A DNA stretch of 64,000 nt from Thermomonas sp. S9 (GTDB lineage Bacteria; Pseudomonadota; Gammaproteobacteria; Xanthomonadales; Xanthomonadaceae), in contig NZ_JAJDFY010000001.1 of NCBI RefSeq assembly GCF_024704365.1, forward strand, positions 1,283,001 to 1,347,000, written 5' to 3'. Below, in pieces: positions 35,848 to 43,467 of the stretch. A model generated the notes under the pieces. The model did not search any database and was not told where the DNA came from. It saw nothing but the letters and a program-made list of their open reading frames with translations. A program made the translations under genes and the position numbers. The number at the start of each line of letters is the position of its first letter. Position 1 is the stretch's first letter.

Positions 35848-36538
35848 TCACTGGCTGGTGACCGCCACGCCGCTGCCCTTGCCCTGCGACTTGCCGCAGT
35901 CGTCGATATCGGCCTGGGTCATGGTGGCGTAGGGCCTGAACGCCGGCAGCGAGGCCGCCAGCGACTGCTGCAGCGCCAGCAGCGGCGGCAGCTGGACGCA
36001 CAGCTTGCGCGCCTCGGCCTCGATCTGGTCGCTCTTGGCCTGCATCCGGCGCTCGAAATCCTGGCGCGCCTGCTCGCCGCCGAAGGCAGCGCCCAGCGCG
36101 CCGCCCAGCGCCTCGCCGGCGATGTCCGCGCCACGGCCGCCGATCGCGATACCGGCCTCGGCCAGCGCGATCACGTGCTGGCGGTAGTCCAGCAACTGCC
36201 GGCGCTGGGCGGCGTCGATGGCGACGGCTTTGCCCTCGATCAGCAAATCGCCCTGCGGGGTGATCTCGGCCTTCGGCAGGCGCGAGGTGTCGTGCCGCAC
36301 CTGCCTGCCGTTGATGTTGAGGTCGATGTTGCCGTTGAGGCTGAGGTTTTTTTCGCGCAGTTCCTTGCGCGCCTCGGTCAGGGCCTTGTCCACCTGCTGG
36401 CCGATGAAGCCGAGCGGGGCGTCGGCGGAGGCAGGGGCGGCCGGCGGCGCGGGCGGGGCCGGGGGGCTTGCTGCAGGCGGCCAGCGGCAGGGTGGCGGCG
36501 AGCGCGAGGGCGAGATGGGTGCGGTGCGTGCGGTGCAT
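35848..36538 (-). CDS. YggN-like (DUF2884) lipoprotein (frameshifted here)
   Basis: The repaired product of about 229 residues begins with a lipoprotein signal (LALALAATLPLAACSKPP). ITPQGDLLIEGKAVAIDAAQ, RRQLLDYRQHVIALAEAGIA and a C-terminal CVQLPPLLALQQSLAASLPAFRPY follow, as in YggN/DUF2884 proteins. The molecular role of the family is unknown. One extra base in the G run 36461-36466 shifts the frame soon after the signal peptide. It starts 37 bases after the ABC permease gene and is probably the last gene of that operon. Confidence 0.78.
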
Positions 36539-36575
36539 GGTTGGATCCTCGAAAGAATGGGGCAGTGGCGGGCGC

Positions 36576-37634
36576 TCAGTTGTCGTCGCGCCAGCGGCGC
36601 AGGCGGATGCTGGCGGTGATCATCACCACCCCGGCGGCGACACCGATCCAGAGCTGCGGGGTGGCCAGCGTCGCGTACATCGTCCTGAGCGCGGCCATGT
36701 GCCCGAAGTGGCCGTCCTTGAATATGCCGAGGTCGGTCACGCCGAACCAGGAACCGGGGAACACGCCGCCCAGCAGGTGCGCCACCACGTGCTTCCAGAA
36801 CCAGCTGCTCTGGAGGTCGAACAGGTGCAGCAGGTCGAACCAGCTGATGAACACCCCGGCGAACACCGGCAGCATGATCGCCCACAGGAACGGCTTGCTG
36901 CGCGCCCAGGCCGAGCACAGCATCAGCCAGCCGGCGCTGGGCAGCGCCCACAGCGCGTACACCGGGATCGCCGCGATCGCCAGGCCCGCGTTGGCCAGCA
37001 GGTTGCCGGGGCTCCACAGCAGGGTCAGCGGGTTGCCGTGGTGGAGCAGCACGAACACGCTGAGCACCAGCAGGAACGCGACCATGCAGGCGATCCCGAC
37101 CGCCACCGCGAGGGCCGGCGCCACCAGCAGCGCGCTGGCCGCCTTCGCCAGCACGGTGTCGCGGTCGGAGACCGGCAGCGACTTCCAGAACAGCACGCTG
37201 CGGTTTTTGCGCTCGTCGTACAGGCTGCCCAGGCAGTAGAAGAACACCACGAAGCCGAGTGCCAGCAGGGGCCAGAACATGGCCGTGGCGGTGCTCATGC
37301 TGACGCCGTCGGCCAGCTTCTGCAGGTCCTCCGGCGACATCTTGTCGGTCATCAGGCTCAGGTCGAGGCCGTTGACGATCACCTGGCCATCGACCCGGAG
37401 GCCGCCGTGCTCGGTCACCGTCCGGCGCAGCCCCACCTCGGCCATCACCAGCGCCATCAGGGTCAAGAGCAGGGAGATGCCGCCGGCCCAGACCGGCGCC
37501 CAGAGGAAGCCGCCCTTGTGCTCCCAGAACTCGCGCTTGAGCAGCAGCCTCAGCTTGTGGGTGGCGTGCGGCGGGGTGCGTGCGGGCGCGCGCGAAGCGG
37601 CGTCGAAGCCGTCCATGTCGGTGCGGGCGTTCAT
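36576..37634 (-). CDS. ABC transporter permease of the YtrA-regulated operon
   Basis: This 352-residue ABC-2-like permease has about six membrane helices, including GGFLWAPVWAGGISLLLTLMAL, FWPLLALGFVVFFYCLGSLY, VAFLLVLSVFVLLH and a C-terminal WIGVAAGVVMITASI. A cytoplasmic N-terminus (LRLLLKREFWEHKGG) and the DERKNRSVLFWKSLPVSD loop are typical of bacitracin/lantibiotic-type exporter permeases. The start overlaps the ATPase stop by four bases. The substrate is unknown. Confidence 0.88.
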   Translation of the reverse strand: MNARTDMDGFDAASRAPARTPPHATHKLRLLLKREFWEHKGGFLWAPVWAGGISLLLTLMALVMAEVGLRRTVTEHGGLRVDGQVIVNGLDLSLMTDKMSPEDLQKLADGVSMSTATAMFWPLLALGFVVFFYCLGSLYDERKNRSVLFWKSLPVSDRDTVLAKAASALLVAPALAVAVGIACMVAFLLVLSVFVLLHHGNPLTLLWSPGNLLANAGLAIAAIPVYALWALPSAGWLMLCSAWARSKPFLWAIMLPVFAGVFISWFDLLHLFDLQSSWFWKHVVAHLLGGVFPGSWFGVTDLGIFKDGHFGHMAALRTMYATLATPQLWIGVAAGVVMITASIRLRRWRDDN

Positions 37635-38506
37635 GCGTAGGTTCCTTTCATGGTGGCGACGAACAGGTCGGCCAGGCCGGGGGTGCGGGTTTCGCCAAGC
37701 TCGGCCAGGCGCGCCGGGTCGGCGCCGTCGAACAGCATCACGGTCTTGCCGAACGGCAGGCTGCGCTCGTCGACCGGCCGCAGTGCGCGCGCTTCCTCGA
37801 GCCGGTCGGCGTTCACCAGGACCTCGAGATAGCGCTCGCCGAGCGTGTCCATCGCGGTTTCCAGCACGATCTTGCCGGCGCGGATGAACATCACGTCGGT
37901 CAGGATGTGCTCGATCTCCTCGACCTGGTGGGTGGTGACCAGGATGGTCTTGCCCTCGTCGAAGTAGTCCTCCAGCAGGCGCTGGTAGAACTGCTTGCGG
38001 TAGAGGATGTCCAGGCCGATGGTGGGCTCGTCCAGCACCAGCAGGCGGGCGTCGATCGCCATCACCAGCGCCAGGTGCAGCTGCACGATCATGCCCTTGG
38101 ACATCTCGCGCACCTTCATGCCGGGCTTGAGCTGGGTGCCTTCCAGGAAGCGCTGGCAGCGCGCGGCATCGAAGCGCGGGTGCACCCCGGCGACGAACTC
38201 GATCGCCTGCGCCACCGTGATCCAGCGCGGCAGCACGGCCACGTCGGCGATGAAGCAGACGTCGTTCATCAATGCGTCGCGCTGGGTGCGCGGGTCCTTG
38301 CCCAAGACCTGCAGCTCGCCCTCGAACGGGATCAGGCCGAGGATCGCCTTGAGCGCGGTGGTCTTGCCGGCGCCGTTGGGGCCGATCAGGCCGACGATGC
38401 GGCCGGCCGGGATTTCGAAGCGGGCATCATCCAGCGCCAGCGTGTTCTTGTAGGCCTTGCGCAGGCCGCGGGCGGCCACCACGGGCAGGTTCGTGTCGGC
38501 GTTCAC
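37631..38506 (-). CDS. ABC transporter ATP-binding protein
   Basis: The 291-residue ATPase has Walker A GPNGAGKTT at 42-50, a variant signature MSKGM in place of LSGGQ, Walker B LLVLDEPTIGLD and the switch His in TTHQVEE. The variant signature is usual for YtrB-type ATPases. I choose a GTG start at 38506, which overlaps the gntR stop (GTGA) and has GGGGGAAG five bases upstream; an ATG at 38518 is possible but has no good site. Confidence 0.9.
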   Translation of the reverse strand: MNADTNLPVVAARGLRKAYKNTLALDDARFEIPAGRIVGLIGPNGAGKTTALKAILGLIPFEGELQVLGKDPRTQRDALMNDVCFIADVAVLPRWITVAQAIEFVAGVHPRFDAARCQRFLEGTQLKPGMKVREMSKGMIVQLHLALVMAIDARLLVLDEPTIGLDILYRKQFYQRLLEDYFDEGKTILVTTHQVEEIEHILTDVMFIRAGKIVLETAMDTLGERYLEVLVNADRLEEARALRPVDERSLPFGKTVMLFDGADPARLAELGETRTPGLADLFVATMKGTYA

Positions 38507-38874
38507 TTCTTCCCCCATTTCTGCTGCGGATCCAGCAGTTCTTCGATGTTCAGGCCCAGGCGCTGGATGCGTTCCAATACCTGCGGCCATTCCTCGCGCA
38601 GGAAGCGCTCGCGCTCGCTCTGCAGCAGGCGCGCGGTGGCGCCCTCGGTGACGTACATGCCAAGCCCCCTGCGTTTTTCGACGAGTTGGTCGTCCGCGAG
38701 CTCCTGGTAGGCGCGCGAGACGGTGATCGGGTTCAGCTGGTATTCGGCGGCCACCTGCCGCACCGAAGGCAGGGCATCGCCCGGCTTCAGCACGCCGTCC
38801 AGCATCATCGCGATCACGCGCTCCTTGAGCTGGCGGTAGATGGGAGCGCCATCGCTCCATTCGACGGTGGCCAT
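38503..38874 (-). CDS. GntR-family repressor, YtrA subfamily
   Basis: The 123-residue regulator has an N-terminal GntR winged helix (PIYRQLKERVIAMMLDGVLKPG, LPSVRQVAAEYQLNPITVSRAYQEL) and a short two-helix C-terminal dimerisation region, the minimal YtrA layout. YtrA proteins repress their own ABC-transporter operons and respond to cell-wall antibiotics in Gram-positive bacteria. Here the gene lies between a small secreted protein (3-base gap) and its ABC genes. An inverted repeat at 39153-39174 over the operon promoter is its likely operator. Confidence 0.92.
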   Translation of the reverse strand: MATVEWSDGAPIYRQLKERVIAMMLDGVLKPGDALPSVRQVAAEYQLNPITVSRAYQELADDQLVEKRRGLGMYVTEGATARLLQSERERFLREEWPQVLERIQRLGLNIEELLDPQQKWGKK

Positions 38875-38877
38875 GGC

Positions 38878-39126
38878 TCAGCTCCGCGGTGCAAAGGAGA
38901 AGAACGGCATCCGTACCGATTGTCGCAACGGGCGTGTGCCGGTCCGCGCCGCGGGGGCGTCCAGCGCGGGCGCCAGGCCGGCCAGGGCGGCGTCCTGCAG
39001 TGGCGCGTCCTGGGCCAGCGATGCCGGGGCGGAGGAGGTGGCCGGGGTACTGGCCAGCAGCGCGATGACGAACAGGGCGCTCGAGGCCAGGGCCGCCATC
39101 AGGGAGTTGTGGAGCTTGCGGTTCAT
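38878..39126 (-). CDS. Small secreted protein leading the GntR-ABC operon
   Basis: The 82-residue product has a signal peptide or single anchor (SLMAALASSALFVIALLAS) cut near STPATSSAPA. The remaining ~50 residues are Ala/Pro/Asp-rich and end RMPFFSFAPRS. No family is recognised. It is the first gene behind the YtrA-type promoter, so it is co-regulated with the transporter and could be a chaperone, sensor or exported peptide; nothing in the sequence decides. Confidence 0.65.
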   Translation of the reverse strand: MNRKLHNSLMAALASSALFVIALLASTPATSSAPASLAQDAPLQDAALAGLAPALDAPAARTGTRPLRQSVRMPFFSFAPRS

Positions 39127-39152
39127 GGGGAACGTCCTGCTCTGGGCATTTG

Positions 39153-39174
39153 GTGTTGTAGGAAACTATAACAC
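39153..39174 (-). promoter_or_regulatory. YtrA-type operator overlapping the -10 box
   Basis: A 22-bp inverted repeat has arms GTGTTATAG and CTACAACAC around TTTC, matching at eight of nine positions. It covers the -10 element TATAGT (39165-39170) of the promoter for the secreted-protein/gntR/ABC operon. A dimeric GntR repressor bound here would block RNA polymerase, as for other YtrA proteins. Confidence 0.75.
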
Positions 39175-39192
39175 TGGGGCCTTACCTGTCAA
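39165..39192 (-). promoter_or_regulatory. Sigma-70 promoter of the GntR-ABC operon
   Basis: On the minus strand a perfect TTGACA (39187-39192) and TATAGT (39165-39170) are separated by 16 bases, a strong vegetative promoter for the five-gene operon. It lies 39 bases upstream of the first ATG and diverges from the FKBP gene. Confidence 0.8.
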
Positions 39193-39347
39193 GCCCCCTT
39201 GTGCCCCCAACCAAAGACAGGGGTGGGCACGGGCCGGCGCGCGCGAAGGCGATGCGAAGGATTGCCGCTGCCGGGCCGGGGAACGACAATGGCGCGTTGC
39301 CCGGCCGGCCTGTGTGCCCGTGGCGGGCGCTTCCGGAGAGCGACACG

Positions 39348-40265
39348 ATGCGGTTTTCATTGCGGCGGCCCTGGGCCGCGCTGCTGGCCCTGGCCCTGGT
39401 GGTGGGTACGCTGCAGGCGCAGGAAGCAACGCTTTCCGGCGAGCGCGAGCAGGTGGGCTACATGCTGGGCCTGGATGCCGGCCGTAGCGTCGGCCCTGGC
39501 CTACCGGACGTGGACATGGCCGCATTCCAGCGCGCGGTCGAGAACGCACTGGCCGGCGGCAAGCCGCTGCTGGCGCCGGACGAGGCGCGCGCCACCTGGC
39601 AGGGGCTGATGGCGAACATCGCCGCGCGCAAGGCCGGCAAGCCGGCGGCGACCCTGGACCGCGCCAGGGTGGGCCTGCTGCTGGGCGCCACCGTCGGCCT
39701 GACGCTGCAGGATGCGCGCGGAGAATTCGACATGCCGATGTTCCTGCGCGGGGTGAAGGACGGCGCCGACCCGGCCGCCAGGCCGCTGCTGGACGCGGCG
39801 CAGCTCGCCCAGGTGCGCAGCCGCTTCTCGGCGCGGCTGGAGGAAAAGCGCGCGGCGGAGCGCAAGCGCGAGGGCGACTCCGCGCTCGAGAAGGAGCAGG
39901 CGTTCCTGGCCAGGAACCGCCAGGTGAAGGGCGTGTTCGTCACCCCCAGCGGGCTGCAGTACCAGATCCTGCGCCAGGGCAGCGGCGTGCGCCCGAAGCC
40001 CGGTCAGCGGGTCAAGGTGGATTATGTCGGCACCCTGCTGGACGGCACCAAGTTCGACAGTTCCTACGATCGCGGCGAGCCCGCCGAATTCGGCCTCGAC
40101 CAGGTCATCAAGGGCTGGAGCGAAGGCGTGGCGATGATGCCGGTCGGCGCCAAGTACCGGTTCTGGATCCCGGCCGCGCTCGGCTACGGCGAAAAAGGCG
40201 CCGGCCGCGACATCCCACCCAATGCCACCCTGGTGTTCGACGTGGAACTGTTGGGCGTCGAATGA
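39348..40265 (+). CDS. FKBP-type peptidyl-prolyl isomerase, periplasmic
   Basis: The 305-residue protein has a signal peptide ([14 protein letters not shown], cut near residue 25). An FKBP-N dimerisation domain with two related helical segments follows, then a C-terminal FKBP domain with [36 protein letters not shown] and the closing [14 protein letters not shown]. FkpA/Mip-type enzymes catalyse proline isomerisation and chaperone outer-membrane proteins. It stands in tandem with a second FKBP gene. GGAGAG precedes the ATG. Confidence 0.92.
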   Translation: MRFSLRRPWAALLALALVVGTLQAQEATLSGEREQVGYMLGLDAGRSVGPGLPDVDMAAFQRAVENALAGGKPLLAPDEARATWQGLMANIAARKAGKPAATLDRARVGLLLGATVGLTLQDARGEFDMPMFLRGVKDGADPAARPLLDAAQLAQVRSRFSARLEEKRAAERKREGDSALEKEQAFLARNRQVKGVFVTPSGLQYQILRQGSGVRPKPGQRVKVDYVGTLLDGTKFDSSYDRGEPAEFGLDQVIKGWSEGVAMMPVGAKYRFWIPAALGYGEKGAGRDIPPNATLVFDVELLGVE

Positions 40266-40367
40266 GTCCAACCCCACTGGTTTGCCCGTAATCGCGTTCC
40301 TGCCAGCGCCCGCGCCGGCTTTCCCGCCACGCCGTTTCCCATGCCACTTCCCCGGAGTTTCCCGCAG

Positions 40368-41149
40368 ATGAAGCCGATCGTCCGTCCCACCCCTGCTTGC
40401 CCTGGCCACCGTGCTGGCCGTGTCCGCCTGCAATACCGAAAAGAAACCGGTGGAGGTGTCCGATGCCGCCGCGCAGGCAAGCCAAGTCCGCCGACGAGAA
40501 GACCGGCTACCCCGGCCTGCCGACCGAGAAGGAGCAGGTGAGCTATGCCATCGGCATGGCGATGGGCAAGCAGCTGTCCGAGATCAAGGACGAGGTCAAT
40601 ACCGACACCGTGGTGAAGGCCCTGCGCACCCAGATGACCGGCGGCAAGGCGCTGATCACCGAGGCCCAGGCGCAGCAGATCATGCAAGGCTTCGGCCAGC
40701 GCATGCAGGCCAAGCAGATCGCCAGGATGATGGAAGAGGCCAAGGCCAACCTGGAGAAGGGCGAGAAGTTCCTGGCCGAGAACGCCAAGAAGCCGGGCGT
40801 GGTCACCACGGCGTCTGGGCTGCAGTACCAGGTCATCACCGAGGGCAAGGGTCCGAAGCCGGGCGCCAATGATGGCGTGAAGGTGAACTACAAGGGCAGC
40901 CTGCTGGACGGCACCGAGTTCGACAGCTCCTACAAGCGCGGCGAGCCGGCGGTGCTGCCGCTGCAGGGCGTGATCCCGGGCTGGGCCGAGGGCCTGCAGC
41001 TGATGCCGGTCGGCTCCAAGTACAAGTTCTGGATCCCGGCCAAGCTGGCCTACGGCGAGCAGGCGCCGCCGATGATCGGCCCCAACCAGGTGCTGGAGTT
41101 CGAGGTCGAGCTGCTGGAGATCGTCAAGCCGCCGCGCGGCGCGCAGTAA
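40368..41149 (+). CDS. fkpA: FKBP-type peptidyl-prolyl isomerase, lipoprotein (two frameshifts here)
   Basis: The repaired product of about 259 residues starts with a lipoprotein signal (LLALATVLAVSACNTEKK). It has the FkpA-type N-terminal domain (EKEQVSYAIGMAMGKQLSE) and a full FKBP domain ending QVLEFEVELLEIV. One extra base in the C run 40390-40393 and one at 40482-40483 break the frame at the signal peptide and just after it. With both removed it reads ...VSDAAAQASKSADEKTGYPG. A hairpin with T run at 41183-41218 ends the unit. Confidence 0.9.
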
Positions 41150-41182
41150 GGCCGGCGCAGTAAACTCCGCGCTGTCGTTCGA

Positions 41183-41218
41183 GGCCCGGCGCTGCGAGCG
41201 CGCCCGGGCTTTTTCTTT
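41183..41218 (+). terminator. Rho-independent terminator after the FKBP genes
   Basis: A GC-rich stem (GGCCCGGCGC pairing with GCGCCCGGGC, one bulge) around TGCGA is followed by TTTTTCTTT. It lies 34 bases after the FKBP stop and 16 bases before the ugd ATG. Confidence 0.75.
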
Positions 41219-41233
41219 CCGGAGGCAATGGAT

Positions 41234-42588
41234 ATGCGCATCTGCATTTTCGGTACCGGCTACGTGGGCCTGGTGACGGGCACCTGCCTGGCCGAGGTGG
41301 GCCACGAGGTGGTGTGCGTGGACATCGATGCGGCCAAGGTCGCGGGCCTGAACCGCGGCGAGGTGCCGATCTACGAGCCGGGCCTCACGCCGATGGTCAA
41401 GGCCAACCATGCCGCCGGGCGGTTGCGCTTCACCACCGACGCGGCGGAGGGCATCGCCCATGGCGAGGTGCATTTCATCGCGGTCGGCACGCCGCCGGAC
41501 GAGGATGGCAGCGCCGACCTGCAGTATGTGCTGGCGGTGGCGCGCACCATCGGCCAGCATCTGCAACGCCCGGCAATCGTGGTGGACAAGTCCACCGTGC
41601 CGGTGGGCACCGCCGACCGCGTGCGCGCGGCGATCAAAGACGAGCTGGCATCACGCGGGGTGGAGATTGCCTTCCACGTGGTCTCCAACCCGGAGTTCCT
41701 GAAGGAGGGCGCGGCGGTGGAGGACTGCATGCGCCCGGACCGCATCGTGATCGGCACCGACAGCCCGCAGGCGCTGGAGACACTGCGCCGGCTCTATGCG
41801 CCGTTCAACCGCAACCACGAGCGGATCGTGGCGATGGACGTGCGTTCGGCCGAGCTGACCAAGTACGCCGCCAACGCGATGCTGGCGACCAAGATCAGCT
41901 TCATGAACGAGATCGCCAACATCGCCGAGCAGGTCGGCGCGGACGTGGAGATGGTGCGCAAGGGCATCGGCTCCGATCCGCGTATCGGCTGGCATTTCAT
42001 CTATCCCGGCGCCGGCTACGGCGGCTCCTGCTTCCCAAGGACGTGCAGGCGCTGGCGCGCACCGCGCAGCAGCATGGGGTGACGCCGCGCCTGCTGGGCG
42101 CGGTGGAGGCGGTGAATGCCGCGCAGAAGCAGCATCTGTTTACGTTGATGACGCGCCATTACGGGGGTGCCGAATCCCTGCGCGGCAAGACCGTGGCGCT
42201 GTGGGGGCTGGCGTTCAAGCCGAATACCGACGACATGCGCGAGGCGTCCAGCCGCGCCCTGCTGGCGCAGCTGTGGGAAGCAGGGGCGCGGGTGCAGGCC
42301 TTCGATCCCGAGGCGATGGGCGAGGCGCGGCGGCTCTTCGGTGCGCGTGAGGACCTGCAGCTGTGTGACAGCGCGCAGGCCGCGCTGCAGGGCGCGGATG
42401 CGCTGGTGGTCGTCACCGAGTGGAAGCAGTTCCGCAGCCCGGATTTTGCGCAGCTGCGCACGCAGCTTGCGGATGCGGTGATCTTCGACGGCCGCAACCT
42501 GTACGCTCCGGCCGAGGTCGAGGCGGCGGGCATCGCCTATTACGGCATTGGGCGCGGCCGTTCGCTGCGGCGGGAGGCGCTGGCGTGA
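41234..42588 (+). CDS. ugd: UDP-glucose 6-dehydrogenase (frameshifted here)
   Basis: Ugd oxidises UDP-glucose to UDP-glucuronate for exopolysaccharide or LPS synthesis. The repaired 451-residue protein opens [16 protein letters not shown] (NAD fold). It continues [40 protein letters not shown], the catalytic Cys in GGSCFPKDVQAL, and [14 protein letters not shown]-like [15 protein letters not shown]. One base is missing in the C run 42034-42036, splitting the frame right after the catalytic cysteine. I prefer the ATG at 41234 over 41228 because GGAGG is then correctly spaced. Confidence 0.93.
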
Positions 42589-42818
42589 TCGATCCCGAGC
42601 TCGAGCGTCGGCTGGTGGATCTGGAAACGCGGCTGGCGTTCCAGGAGCACGCGCTGCAGGAGCTCAGCGATGCGCTGGCCGCCGCGCGCGCCGAGGAATC
42701 TGCCAATGCGCTGCGCCTGCATCGCGCATTGGAGGAGTTGCGCCAGCTGCGCAGCGCGCTGGCCAACAGCCCGGCGGTGGGCGATGCTGCCAGCGAGCCG
42801 CCGCCCCCGCATTACTGA
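42585..42818 (+). CDS. slyX: SlyX family protein
   Basis: The 77-residue coiled-coil protein starts with a GTG overlapping the ugd stop (GTGA). It shows the family's ERRLVDLETRLAFQEHALQELSD heptads and the conserved PPPHY C-terminus. Family function is unknown. The four-base overlap implies coupling to ugd. Confidence 0.88.
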   Translation: MIDPELERRLVDLETRLAFQEHALQELSDALAAARAEESANALRLHRALEELRQLRSALANSPAVGDAASEPPPPHY

Positions 42819-42855
42819 TGGTTCCGATCGTCCGTTTTTCGCCAGCGAGTACGCC

Positions 42856-43449
42856 ATGAGCAATTCCCTCCGCGACCAGCTGCTGGGCCTGGGCTTCAAG
42901 GACGTCCCGAAGCCCGCCGCGCGCCCGAAGCAGGAACCGCGCCGGCAGGACGCCCGCAAATCGGCGCCGGGACAGAGCGGCAAGCCCGCGCGTCCGTCGC
43001 GCCCGCCCGCGCCGCGCACGCGCGAGGACATCGACCTGGCCAAGGCCTATGCGATCCGCGCGCAGAAGGAAAAGGACGAGCGCATCGCGGCCGAGCGCCG
43101 CAAGCAGGAGGAAGCGCGCCAGCGCCGCGAGGCCAAGGCGAAGCTGGAGGCCTTTCTGCAGGGCAAGGCGCTGAACGCGGCCGACGCCGAGCACGTGCGC
43201 CATTTCGAATACGGCGGCAAGATCAAGCGCGTGCACGTCACCGCCGGGCAGCTGAAGGCGCTCAACGCCGGCCAGCTCGGCGTGGTCCAGCTCAACGGGC
43301 GCTACCTGCTGGTGGACGCCGCGGTGCTGGCCGAGGCCGAGGCCATCTTCGCCCCGGCCGTCGCGCTCAAGGTGGATCCGAATGCTCCGGCCGAGGAAGA
43401 TCCCTATTCCGACCCGAAGTACCAGGTGCCGGACGACCTGATGTGGTGA
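42856..43449 (+). CDS. DUF2058 (YaiL-like) protein
   Basis: The 197-residue protein opens MSNSLRDQLLGLGFKDVPKP. It has a long Lys/Arg/Pro-rich stretch and a charged helix (AQKEKDERIAAERRKQEEARQ), and ends with GGKIKRVHVTAGQLKALNAG and the KYQVPDDLMW tail, all typical of DUF2058. Family members have been called polynucleotide-associated or nucleoid-associated proteins; the function is not settled. It converges on the GGDEF/EAL gene with an 18-base gap. Confidence 0.88.
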   Translation: MSNSLRDQLLGLGFKDVPKPAARPKQEPRRQDARKSAPGQSGKPARPSRPPAPRTREDIDLAKAYAIRAQKEKDERIAAERRKQEEARQRREAKAKLEAFLQGKALNAADAEHVRHFEYGGKIKRVHVTAGQLKALNAGQLGVVQLNGRYLLVDAAVLAEAEAIFAPAVALKVDPNAPAEEDPYSDPKYQVPDDLMW

Positions 43450-43467
43450 GGTCTGGGCGCGCGGCGG

